45,809 nt of DNA. Origin: JANOAR01 sp031411235 (GTDB lineage: Bacteria > Verrucomicrobiota > Verrucomicrobiia > Verrucomicrobiales > Verrucomicrobiaceae). Positions 35,379 to 43,205 of the stretch are shown one piece after another. Positions within the stretch are counted from its first letter, which is position 1; the number at the start of each line of letters is the position of its first letter. The DNA is taken from positions 1-45,809 of the forward strand of contig JANOAR010000055.1 of NCBI GenBank assembly GCA_031411235.1, written 5' to 3'. The notes beneath the pieces were generated by a model. The model was not told the DNA's origin, did no database searches, and saw only the letters and a list, made by a program, of their open reading frames with translations. Both the position numbers and the translations under genes were made by a program.

Positions 35379-35714
35379 TCATTCTTCGCCGAACTTCTCC
35401 CACACTGTGCCTTCATGGAAACTCGACGGCAGTTCCAGCAACACACGGCCCAGGAAATAAGCCGTCAACCACAGGCCCAACAGCCCCACGACGAACTGCG
35501 CTGTGACACTGAGCACAAACCAGTCGCGCTTCGGCTTTACCGTCGTCTGAGTCTTTGTTTTGAAGCAACCCGCACAGAACATCCGACGATCCAGCGCCGT
35601 CACACACTCGCGGCAAAACGAGCGCCCACAGCTCACGCACTTCGCCGCAGCCTCACGCTGCGGATGGTTCGAGCAGATCGCTCGCGAGAGGCTGGGAGTG
35701 GTGGCAGCGCTCAT
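35379..35714 (-). CDS. Small B-box-like zinc finger membrane protein
   Basis: This 111-residue protein has an N-terminal zinc finger of the B-box type: CSNHPQREAAAKCVSCGR then FCRECVTALDRRMFCAGCF. It has one C-terminal membrane segment (VLSVTAQFVVGLLGLWLTAYF). Its start overlaps the stop of the preceding membrane-protein gene by four bases (ATGA), so the two are translationally coupled. Its stop codon falls in a short 7-nt-period repeat (35363-35383: CGTCATT, CCTAATT, CGTCATT). Such fingers occur in small bacterial membrane proteins and in front of rhomboid proteases; the function is not known. Confidence 0.82.
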   Translation of the reverse strand: MSAATTPSLSRAICSNHPQREAAAKCVSCGRSFCRECVTALDRRMFCAGCFKTKTQTTVKPKRDWFVLSVTAQFVVGLLGLWLTAYFLGRVLLELPSSFHEGTVWEKFGEE

Positions 35715-36787
35715 GGTTGATCTGGCGGGGTGGGTGGTGAGGGCACCTGCGGCACGGACGCAGCGGCGGCCCTAGCCATCGGTGGACGCAGAGCCGTAGG
35801 CAGTCCGAGCAATGCAAAAAATGTGCCCAATGCCGCGATGCCAACATTGACCCAGGCGACAAGAGGCTCGCTCTGGAATGTGGCATTCGAGAGGTAACGG
35901 ATCACATCCAGCATCATCGTCACCCCACTCAGAGCACCCCGACTCGAGGAGCCCACTCCGCCATCTTTGACCATCACATAACCGAACAACGCATAGGCGA
36001 CCACAAAGGCTAGCGCCACCGTGGCCACCTCGCCCCAGAGCGCGGTGAGCAGCACACCGGGTACACGATAGCGCATCATCGACCGTGCGAGTCCCGCCAA
36101 TGACAACACCCCGCCCAGCACAGGCAAGAGGCCCGCAAAGGTAAAGAATGCTATCGACTGAATGAACAAGTCGGCCAAGCTCGCAGCCGAGCCGACCAAC
36201 ATCGTCACCAGCCCCCAGACCACCAGCTTGGAGCCAGGGAACGGAGGCTTGGCGATGTTACCAGCCATTCGCACTTGGCTGGCATTGGGCTGCTCACCGC
36301 TCCCCTCATGCAGCGACACCGCCACACCACCCTGGTGCCGCGTGCAGAGTTCGCTGAGCTGAGCCACGCAGGACTCCGCACGGCGCAGTCGGCCCAGCGG
36401 CTTCAATCGCAGCACCTGCACCGCTGTTTGTAGCTTGCAGACACAAGTGGGACCTTTCGCCAGATGCACGATCAGCAGGATCAGCAACGGCACGCCCACA
36501 CTGGCAAAGACCACCGATGCCGTGGGGCTCGAACCCAGATTCATGACAACGCCCAACCCCATCAATCCGACCAGCAGCAACATCCAGATCGTCATCCACA
36601 AACCCGTGCGCGTGCGTCCATAAGTCAGCGCGTGGATGTTCTTGAAGTCGATGCGCCGATACTGCTCTTTGAACGGCAAAATTAAGCCCACAGCCTCGAC
36701 GTAAAGCACGTGATCCGGCCCAGCCCACAGCGATCCCTTAGCCGCGCCACCCGCCAAGTAAGTGTAGTCTCCGAAGGTTTTTTTCAT
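35711..36787 (-). CDS. Uncharacterised polytopic membrane protein
   Basis: I do not recognise a named family in this 358-residue protein. The N-terminal 55 residues (KTFGDYTYLAGG, GPDHVLYVEAVGLILPFKEQ) look like a small beta-rich, PH-like domain. Two membrane helices follow (MTIWMLLLVGLMGLGVVM, VVFASVGVPLLILLIVHL), then a soluble stretch with CVAQLSELCTRHQGGVAV. After that come at least four more hydrophobic segments and a Pro-rich tail. It is the middle gene of a tight minus-strand group: 19 bp after the zinc-ribbon gene and overlapping the B-box gene by four bases. The three likely form one unit of unknown function. Confidence 0.8.
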   Translation of the reverse strand: MKKTFGDYTYLAGGAAKGSLWAGPDHVLYVEAVGLILPFKEQYRRIDFKNIHALTYGRTRTGLWMTIWMLLLVGLMGLGVVMNLGSSPTASVVFASVGVPLLILLIVHLAKGPTCVCKLQTAVQVLRLKPLGRLRRAESCVAQLSELCTRHQGGVAVSLHEGSGEQPNASQVRMAGNIAKPPFPGSKLVVWGLVTMLVGSAASLADLFIQSIAFFTFAGLLPVLGGVLSLAGLARSMMRYRVPGVLLTALWGEVATVALAFVVAYALFGYVMVKDGGVGSSSRGALSGVTMMLDVIRYLSNATFQSEPLVAWVNVGIAALGTFFALLGLPTALRPPMARAAAASVPQVPSPPTPPDQP

Positions 36788-36806
36788 GATCTGTGTGCTT
36801 AAATTA

Positions 36807-37415
36807 TCAGTCCTGGAAGAACCTGGCCTGAGTAAAAATAGCGACTCCGCCCAAGCCCATCGCGCAAAGTTCCAGCAGCGCCAGTATGAGCCCCAACACC
36901 AAACGCCAGCGACCTCGCGTCACCAGGCTGCCCGGCGTACGCCAGTGCCACAAACCCAGAAAAAAAGCAGCAGGAGCCGTCACTGTCATCATGCAGTACA
37001 TGGCCGTCAGCGGCGGGATAAAGGGCCACGCCGCTAGGGCGAACACCACATTCCCCCACAGGGTGCGGCCCGTTTCAAAGCGCTCATCCTTGCCCTTGGC
37101 CCGCAGGTGATCCAGGCACTTCAGGCACACCGTATCACTGCCCCACTGTGCTGCCCACAGGTCAGAAATCAGCACACCGCAGTGCTTGCAGTCCTTGGTG
37201 GCACGGCGACTAGGATTGTAAAAACACACCGACTCCCCTTCCGCTGGCGGATCGGGGAGCAACGGCGGCTTCGGTGTATTGGCCTCTACAAACGACGGGA
37301 ATACCAACACCTGGAGCGACCGCTTGCAGGCAAGGCATACCACTCCTCCGCGACCTGCACTGAGCACGCTCGTCGAAAGGTGGTAGCCGCAAAACGGGCA
37401 GTGCAAGATGGCCAT
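36807..37415 (-). CDS. Zinc-ribbon membrane protein
   Basis: This is a 202-residue protein with two metal-binding regions. Residues 5-35 hold a zinc ribbon (HCPFCGYHLSTS then GGVVCLACKRSL). Residues 64-102 hold a partial B-box-like finger (CFYNPSRRATKDCKHCG, DTVCLKCLDHL) in which the second Cys pair of the sister protein at 35379 is lost (ISDLW instead of FCREC). Two or three membrane helices follow (VVFALAAWPFIPPLTAMYC, LVLGLILALLELCAMGLGG). It precedes the polytopic membrane protein by 19 bp and follows the RDD gene by 38 bp, so all four may be one transcript. Confidence 0.8.
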   Translation of the reverse strand: MAILHCPFCGYHLSTSVLSAGRGGVVCLACKRSLQVLVFPSFVEANTPKPPLLPDPPAEGESVCFYNPSRRATKDCKHCGVLISDLWAAQWGSDTVCLKCLDHLRAKGKDERFETGRTLWGNVVFALAAWPFIPPLTAMYCMMTVTAPAAFFLGLWHWRTPGSLVTRGRWRLVLGLILALLELCAMGLGGVAIFTQARFFQD

Positions 37416-37453
37416 TGGGGCAGAGGAAAGAGGCCGAAAGTTCTATCCTAGCC

Positions 37454-38176
37454 TTAGTTGGTCTTGATCACTCGTGTGGTGCAGATGTGGTCATGCAGCC
37501 CACGCTTTTGCTCATCGAAGCCCACCATGATGACGCCAATCATGCAGGTGAAACCATTGATCATATAAGCAAAGGCACGACCCACTGCCTTAGCATTGGA
37601 AACCTTGCTGCCATCTTCATTTACCACCTTCAACCCCAGCGCCATCTTGCCCCAGGTAGCACCGTGCTTGGAGATAAAGTACCAGTCGTAGAGAATGGGA
37701 AAGCCCAACGCGACAAGGTAATAGAGTGCGATCAAAGCAATGAACCCTGCCTCTGGAGCAGCATTCGCCTCTGGTGGGGTGATGTTCACTCCCAATGCAT
37801 ATAAAATGCCCGCTGCGGTACCGATAACGAGAATCATGACAACCATGGCCACCAGCGCGTCAATGATCTTAGCCACCACTCGAATCCAGAACCCGGCAAA
37901 ATTCATCGTGCCCCCTATCGTCGGCACCACGCCCTCGCGCATCTGCTGTACATACAGATCCTTATTCGCAGCACTCACCGCCACGCCGCCGATTTGTGGA
38001 GCATCCACGCTGACCACAGCGCTGGGCAACGCCACCGACAGCGCTTGCCAGTCCGCCAGCCCCTCGCTCCACACCAGGGTGCTAGCGCTGATCGTGCCCG
38101 ACATCATCAAGCGCGAGAGTTCTTGTTCAGACACGGGGCCTTGTTGCGAGCCGTTGTGAGCGTAGTACCAGTTCAT
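37454..38176 (-). CDS. GYF_2 and RDD domain membrane protein
   Basis: This is a 240-residue protein. The N-terminal 45 residues are a GYF_2 domain (WYYAHNGSQQGPVSEQEL, then LVWSEGLADWQAL). The rest is an RDD membrane domain: FWIRVVAKIIDALVAMVVM with the Arg/Asp signature, and YLVALGFPILYDWYFISKHG. It ends with GATWGKMALGLKVVNEDG, VGRAFAYMINGFTC and DEQKRGLHDHICTTRV, the typical RDD ending. RDD proteins are thought to be transporters or membrane scaffolds; the role is not defined. It heads the minus-strand group that includes the zinc-finger membrane proteins. About 200 bp upstream, up to the DUF1579 stop, hold no gene. Confidence 0.9.
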   Translation of the reverse strand: MNWYYAHNGSQQGPVSEQELSRLMMSGTISASTLVWSEGLADWQALSVALPSAVVSVDAPQIGGVAVSAANKDLYVQQMREGVVPTIGGTMNFAGFWIRVVAKIIDALVAMVVMILVIGTAAGILYALGVNITPPEANAAPEAGFIALIALYYLVALGFPILYDWYFISKHGATWGKMALGLKVVNEDGSKVSNAKAVGRAFAYMINGFTCMIGVIMVGFDEQKRGLHDHICTTRVIKTN

Positions 38177-38373
38177 TGGATTTGCAGTAGAGGGTGGGAG
38201 ATTAAGAAAGAGAAGTCACACCGCACATAGCACGGATGGCGAAAAGGCTCGCGTAATTCCGCCCGGAAGAGAAGCAAAAACTGCATCGTAACGCCAGAGT
38301 TTCCCTCGGCGCTGCGGATGCAGGCGTGGTCGTCGCGAAGTTCAGTGGGCAAGCCGCGAACCCTGGCAGGTCG

Positions 38374-38901
38374 CTATGACTTCACCCGCTTCAATGTCGT
38401 AGCGTGCTCGGGCATCTTCTTGCCCTCCATGATCGCCGAGCAGCTCGTCGTGATCGTGTCTGCATCATCAAACCGAACCGTCATCGCGTGCATGTGTGAC
38501 TCCTTTTTGGCGTCGATGGTGCAGCACGAACCATCGAAGTCGAACGTCAGCGTCTTGGCATCTGCCGACTTCAGGGACATCGCCGGACGATTGCCCAACA
38601 TGCAGTAGTGCGTCAGTGCCAGCTTCCCATCCTTGTCGTAATACATCGTCACCATCTCGTTCGGGGTGCCCTCGAAGACCCGCTCCTCCAGGACACTGCC
38701 CGCTGCCACGAGCCGGTAGCGCACCGTCATATCGACAGGCCCCTGGCCCATATCCGCTTTCCCCTGCCAGGTGCCGACCAGCGTTTTCATTCGTTCAAAT
38801 TCTGCCGATCCCGCCTTCGGTTTCTCTGGTTCAGCAGCATTCAGCCAGGCTGCGGTAGCCAGCAGTAGTGTTGCGCAATAAGCCGTGATTTTCGTGTTCA
38901 T
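38374..38901 (-). CDS. Exported DUF1579 family protein
   Basis: This protein of about 175 residues has a Sec signal (TAYCATLLLATAAWLNAA) and the DUF1579 pattern: FERMKTLVGTWQGKADM, GSVLEERVFEGTPNEMVTMY, LALTHYCMLGNRPAM and FDFDGSCCTIDAKKE. The calycin-like beta-barrel fold of the group suggests small-ligand binding. ATG 38901 (MNTKITAYC) is chosen over 38940 because it directly precedes the signal peptide. The ligand is unknown. It lies downstream of the polysaccharide cluster on the same strand, 181 bp after the beta-helix gene, so a link to that operon is uncertain. Confidence 0.85.
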   Translation of the reverse strand: MNTKITAYCATLLLATAAWLNAAEPEKPKAGSAEFERMKTLVGTWQGKADMGQGPVDMTVRYRLVAAGSVLEERVFEGTPNEMVTMYYDKDGKLALTHYCMLGNRPAMSLKSADAKTLTFDFDGSCCTIDAKKESHMHAMTVRFDDADTITTSCSAIMEGKKMPEHATTLKRVKS

Positions 38902-39082
38902 GATGTTTGTTTGGTTTTGAGTTGGGTTTGAGACTGACACTAACTCTTACCGACGAACAAGCCGCCTCGTCCAGGACAGGCGATGAAAATTTCATCAAAA
39001 AGAATGCTGACTCCACTGCCGCCAAACCGCCTGAGACTGAACTTTGGCAGGGCTAACCACTACAGAGACGCAGCGCTCGCGA

Positions 39083-40837
39083 TCATGGCGACTGCACTGC
39101 GCCAAGCTGATCGTTCTCCCTCGCTTTGCCTTTCCCATCAACTATTGGAGCGATCTCCCATGCTCCGCCAGCGCCCCTCGCTGGACTGCCCTTTCCGAGA
39201 CGGAAATCTCCCTTCGCGGCATTGCTGAAGAGCGGATCTGCGAGAATGGCGTTCTCGCCGGCGATGCTTTCACCGTTGCCGCCCCAGAAGAGATTGTGGG
39301 AGACCAGCACGTCGTGGAAGTCGCCGTTCACGCGGTTCAACGGTTTGTCCGTGGGGGCGACGAGAATGTTGTTGAGCACGCGAACGTGACCGCAAGCGGT
39401 GACGCTGAGCTGGCCGTAGTCCATCACCGTGTTGTTGTTGCAGACGGTGTTGTTGATGAAGTCCACGTTGTCGCTGGCATAGCTGTGCATGCCGCTGCCG
39501 CCGTTGTCGTAGCTGAGATTGCCTTGGACAAGCAGTCCGCCGTGATAGGGGCCATTGGGTGATTTGTTTTGATGATTCTGCGTGTCATCGACGATGATGC
39601 CATTGCCGTCGGAAAGCTTGCCCGTGGCGACCCAGGGCTGCGTGCAGTAATTGTGATGCGCGACGTTGTTTCGCACGAGCATCTTGTGACCGCCGGTGGT
39701 GGTGTCGAAGTTGAAGGGCTGATAAATGCTGATGCCGGAGCCTGCGTAGATCATCCAGTGGCAGTTGTTGTGCGTGTGGTTGTTTTCCACCTGCACATAG
39801 TCGGCGTGAATGACGCTGATGCCACCGCCGGGGCATTGCAGCACTTCATTGTCGGCGATGCGGATGTGATGCGGCTTGTTCGTGTTGTAGCGGCCATCGA
39901 CCGACAAGCCGTTGCCGTTGGTGCTGCCCTTTGCTTTGCCGACATCGGCTTTGTATTTCGCCTCCACCTCCTCCGCAACGCCATGAATCGTAAGCCCGCG
40001 CACCTCTAGGTAGGCGAGTGCCGGATCACTGGAAGGCTTGCCGGCATCGCCTTTGCCGATCTTGACCAGATTCCAATGAGAACTTGTGAGCACAGGCTTT
40101 TGTCCGGGATGATTTTTCACGGTGATCCACGCAGCGGACATGCCAGCACGGACAAAGTTGGCGACTTCGTTCTTCCGCAAAAACGTGCCGTCCAGTAGCA
40201 GGATGATGTCGCCCGGCTGGGCGAGTTCAAGGGCCTTGTTGATGGTGGCGAGCGGCTTGTCAGCGGTACCTAGGCCACTGGAGTCTTTGCCAGTCGGACT
40301 CACATAAAATGCAGGTGCGGCGTAGCTGAGATTGTCGAGCCGCAGTTGATGAAACGCGCCCGTGGCCCAGCCGAGTTCGTCGCTGATCGTGAGGCTGATC
40401 TGCACCAGCGGATCAGCGGCATTGAACTCGCCTTCACCTGCGGGCTTCATCGCGCCGAGATCGAGCACATGACGCTGATAGTCCTCGGGCGATGCCGGAT
40501 AAATCAAGCCTTCGCGTCCGCCCGTGCGCTCATGCTTCGCATTGTAGGACTCGATCAAAACACGCACAGCCCGCGCACTCGTCGCACTCAGATCAAAGGC
40601 GAGCGTGAGCTTGCTCACATCCGTTTCGGGGCAGCTCACGGGCAGCAATCCCGTGCGCAGCGTGCCGCTCCACGCCTCGGCCTTCGCGGCGCTGTTTACT
40701 CGCAGCCGCAGCGCTCCGGTGCGCTCGAAGGTGCCTTGCTTCTCGATCACTCCCACAGCGGCCTCCCAAGTCGCATGAGCAGTGGTGGCTTTGCCTTTCG
40801 GTTCACCGCTGAGTGACCACAGACGAGTTCGTCGCAT
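39083..40837 (-). CDS. Right-handed parallel beta-helix protein (pectate lyase-like), apparently without signal peptide
   Basis: This is a 584-residue protein. Residues 1-175 look like a carbohydrate-binding beta-sandwich (LTLAFDLSATSARAVRVLI, WATGAFHQLRLDNLSYAAP). From AFYVSPTGKDSSGLGTADKP on comes a parallel beta-helix of the pectate lyase/DUF1565 type, with LAQPGDIILLLDGTF, GGISVIHADYVQVENNHTH, NGIIVDDTQNHQN and GSGMHSYASDNVDFINNTV, and a C-terminal LADPLFSNAAKGDFRL. The family acts on or binds uronic-acid polysaccharides outside the cytoplasm. Yet the first residues (MRRTRLWSLSGEPKG) contain no signal, and an in-frame TGA lies only seven codons upstream. The start overlaps the esterase gene by 35 bp. 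A lost signal, through deletion or frameshift at the junction, is possible. Confidence 0.85.
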   Translation of the reverse strand: MRRTRLWSLSGEPKGKATTAHATWEAAVGVIEKQGTFERTGALRLRVNSAAKAEAWSGTLRTGLLPVSCPETDVSKLTLAFDLSATSARAVRVLIESYNAKHERTGGREGLIYPASPEDYQRHVLDLGAMKPAGEGEFNAADPLVQISLTISDELGWATGAFHQLRLDNLSYAAPAFYVSPTGKDSSGLGTADKPLATINKALELAQPGDIILLLDGTFLRKNEVANFVRAGMSAAWITVKNHPGQKPVLTSSHWNLVKIGKGDAGKPSSDPALAYLEVRGLTIHGVAEEVEAKYKADVGKAKGSTNGNGLSVDGRYNTNKPHHIRIADNEVLQCPGGGISVIHADYVQVENNHTHNNCHWMIYAGSGISIYQPFNFDTTTGGHKMLVRNNVAHHNYCTQPWVATGKLSDGNGIIVDDTQNHQNKSPNGPYHGGLLVQGNLSYDNGGSGMHSYASDNVDFINNTVCNNNTVMDYGQLSVTACGHVRVLNNILVAPTDKPLNRVNGDFHDVLVSHNLFWGGNGESIAGENAILADPLFSNAAKGDFRLGKGSPARGAGGAWEIAPIVDGKGKARENDQLGAVQSP

Positions 40838-41621
40838 TGAAATCGCAGGCCAGCATCACGGTGCGGCTGAAGTTCACCGCTCGCGCACGCTGAAAGCAAG
40901 CCTCCGCCAGCGCCATCGTGTCTGCCGTGGCCTTGTGGCCGGTGTTCGGGATCACTCGCGACTCAACATCGAAATGCGCGTCCTTCAGCGCTTTGGCGAA
41001 CTCCTGCATCCACTCCAGCCGATTCAGTGGCGAGGTTAGTCCCGACTTCTCGCGATCATACTGCCCGCACGAAATGGCGAACGTAATCTTGCTCGCTGCC
41101 GGATTGATCTCGCCAAACCCGCGCGTGCTCCATGATCCCGCCGAAGCCGCTGAGACACCCGCGACCATCTCGGGGTTTTTCATCGCGAACCGATGCACAA
41201 ATTGTGCCCCTGCCGAGAAGCCATGCAGAAACACCTTCGGATTCAGCTTCCACGTCTTACCCACCTCCGCGATCATCGCCTTCAGTTTCGCCTCATGCGT
41301 CGGCCCGCACATTTGATACGACTCCAGTGGCAATCCGTCGGTCTTGGGTGCGTTCTCATCCCGCTTCGGCTGCAAAAACGAAGGCCCCAGCACGATCACA
41401 TCGTCCTTCGCCCAATAGCCAATGCCACCACCGCCTTTGCCCTCACCACCCGCCCCATGAACGCCGATGGCGAGCCAGTAGGTCTTGCCTTCAATTGGCT
41501 TCTCCGTCGGCGTGTAAAGATAGGCGGCTTGACCTTCGCTGTCTTTGAACTGCGTTTCGGCTGCGAAGCTGGAGGGTGAAAGGCTGAACGCGAGAAGGAG
41601 TAAGGTGAAGAGTGATTTCAT
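40803..41621 (-). CDS. Exported alpha/beta-hydrolase (esterase-like)
   Basis: This is a 272-residue protein with a clear signal peptide (LFTLLLLAFSLSPSSFAA). The fold follows the PHB depolymerase/feruloyl esterase type: WLAIGVHGAGGEGKGGGG gives the oxyanion region and VFLHGFSAGAQFVHRFA the nucleophile Ser in GFSAG. An Asp in the stretch FAISCGQYD and the late His in PNTGHKATADTM could complete the triad. In this operon it probably removes ester groups (acetyl or methyl) from the polysaccharide. The last 15 or so codons overlap the start of the beta-helix gene. It follows the ADP-ribosylglycohydrolase-family gene by 9 bp. Confidence 0.87.
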   Translation of the reverse strand: MKSLFTLLLLAFSLSPSSFAAETQFKDSEGQAAYLYTPTEKPIEGKTYWLAIGVHGAGGEGKGGGGIGYWAKDDVIVLGPSFLQPKRDENAPKTDGLPLESYQMCGPTHEAKLKAMIAEVGKTWKLNPKVFLHGFSAGAQFVHRFAMKNPEMVAGVSAASAGSWSTRGFGEINPAASKITFAISCGQYDREKSGLTSPLNRLEWMQEFAKALKDAHFDVESRVIPNTGHKATADTMALAEACFQRARAVNFSRTVMLACDFNATNSSVVTQR

Positions 41622-41630
41622 AGGCGAGTG

Positions 41631-43205
41631 TTATTTCAAAGAGATGCTTTTCCAATGCGCGGCGCTCACGGGGCGAAGGCGGTTGTTGGTGAGGAGGTTC
41701 TGATACAACCGCAGCGTCACGGGCTTGCCTGCTAACGGCGTGAGATCGGCTTCGATGGTCTGCCACTCGCGCTTTTCACCTCCGACGATGAGGCGCTGCT
41801 CGATCTCCTGATTGTTGATGAGCACGGACAGCTCCCAGGCGCGTCCAGGGTCGGCGGCGACTTCAATGATGAGTTTTGAGGCATCGGCTGGCAGTGTGAC
41901 TTTGCGGGTGAGCACCACGCCGCGCATCATCTCGCGCGGCCAGGTGGTGAGCACGCCATCAGCGAACCAAGTGCCGCCGGGATAACCTTGGCGGCCGCCG
42001 ATGGTCGCGCCGAAGCCTGCGCGTTCGAGTGTCCACTCGGGCTGCCAGTAGCGGGTGAGGTCCGCCAACGTGAAGCGCTCCAAGGGCTGCGTTTGCAAGG
42101 CTTCGCGAGTGATGACGAGCGTTTCTCCTTCGAGTCGCGCATCGTGCGCGAGCAGCATCTTCTCGCCGAAGACAGCGGTACGTTTGGCGAGAGCACTGAT
42201 GCTTTCATCGACGAGCGGCAGCGGCAGGTCGCCCATTTTGTCGCCAAAGATGCGGTCATGTAGGGGATCGATGAGGTTTTGCGGGATCGCCTTCAAGCCA
42301 TGCACCACCGCGACCACCGCCGCCGCGCCTGCGGCATTGCAATCCGCATCCGTGTAGTCGGCCACGTTACAGGCGAGGTTCACCGTCTTCAAAAAATCAC
42401 CTTCACCAAACCACAGGCACAGCGCGATGATGCCGCCATTCGCGACGGCGTTGTTCGTGCCAGGATACTCCGTGGCCCAGCGCTCAATGACTTGGCTCTC
42501 GATGGCCTCAAAGCTCTTTCCTGCATCGCCGAGCGCGATGATTTCATCCAGGCACTGACGATACGGTGACTCCTGGTGAATGAGCTTGGCCGCCTCACGC
42601 ACGATGGCTTTGGGATCACGCTCGACGAAGCCCAGGCTCACCGCGCCTGCCACGAACACCGCGCCATCCACCGCCTCGGCATGGCCATTGATGTGACCGA
42701 ACTCACGCGCAAGCTTCCCTGCGAGATTTGGATTGCCTGGAGCGATCAAGCCATAGACCTCCGCGCTGAATTGCGGCCCGATGCTCCACCACGAGCGATT
42801 GTAGCGCGGATGCCCGCAATCCGGCGGCATGATGCCACGCGCCATGTTCAGCCGCGACTCTTTGCTAGATCCCCAAGTGCCGCACACATCCACGCGCCAC
42901 TGCTCGCCGAGCTGCTGAATCGTCAACGCAGGCCCATGCTTCTCAAAGGCCCGCAGCGCGCTCATTTCATAATACCAGTCGTCATCGACGGTGGCGGTGG
43001 TGTAGGGCTTTGGGTAGTCCTTCAACCACTCGACGGATGCCGTGAGATGCTCATGAGGGAAGCCGAGATAAACACCGGCGATCTGTGCGATCCACGCAGC
43101 ATGAACACGGTCTTCATAGTCGGCGCGGGTGAGCCGAAGTGGTTCGGCGGCTGTTGCAAGCCCCGCGAGAAGGAGGATCAGGGATGAGATAAGAAGCTGT
43201 TTCAT
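41631..43205 (-). CDS. Exported ADP-ribosylglycohydrolase (DraG)-fold protein
   Basis: This is a 524-residue protein with a signal peptide (LLISSLILLLAGLATAA). The all-helical DraG-like domain (about residues 25-390) shows RVHAAWIAQIAGVYLGFPH, the metal-binding motif ATVDDDWYYEMSALRAFE, INGHAEAVDGAVFVAGA and the second metal motif NVADYTDADCNAAGAAAV. A beta-sandwich of about 120 residues follows, with GGTWFADGVLTTWPREM and LRLYQNLLTNNRL. Classical DraG removes ADP-ribose from proteins inside the cell. Export and a location between sugar-degrading genes make that unlikely here; a glycosidase or binding role on the same polysaccharide is more plausible, but unproven. The start overlaps the stop of the GH88/105 gene by four bases. 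Confidence 0.88.
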   Translation of the reverse strand: MKQLLISSLILLLAGLATAAEPLRLTRADYEDRVHAAWIAQIAGVYLGFPHEHLTASVEWLKDYPKPYTTATVDDDWYYEMSALRAFEKHGPALTIQQLGEQWRVDVCGTWGSSKESRLNMARGIMPPDCGHPRYNRSWWSIGPQFSAEVYGLIAPGNPNLAGKLAREFGHINGHAEAVDGAVFVAGAVSLGFVERDPKAIVREAAKLIHQESPYRQCLDEIIALGDAGKSFEAIESQVIERWATEYPGTNNAVANGGIIALCLWFGEGDFLKTVNLACNVADYTDADCNAAGAAAVVAVVHGLKAIPQNLIDPLHDRIFGDKMGDLPLPLVDESISALAKRTAVFGEKMLLAHDARLEGETLVITREALQTQPLERFTLADLTRYWQPEWTLERAGFGATIGGRQGYPGGTWFADGVLTTWPREMMRGVVLTRKVTLPADASKLIIEVAADPGRAWELSVLINNQEIEQRLIVGGEKREWQTIEADLTPLAGKPVTLRLYQNLLTNNRLRPVSAAHWKSISLK

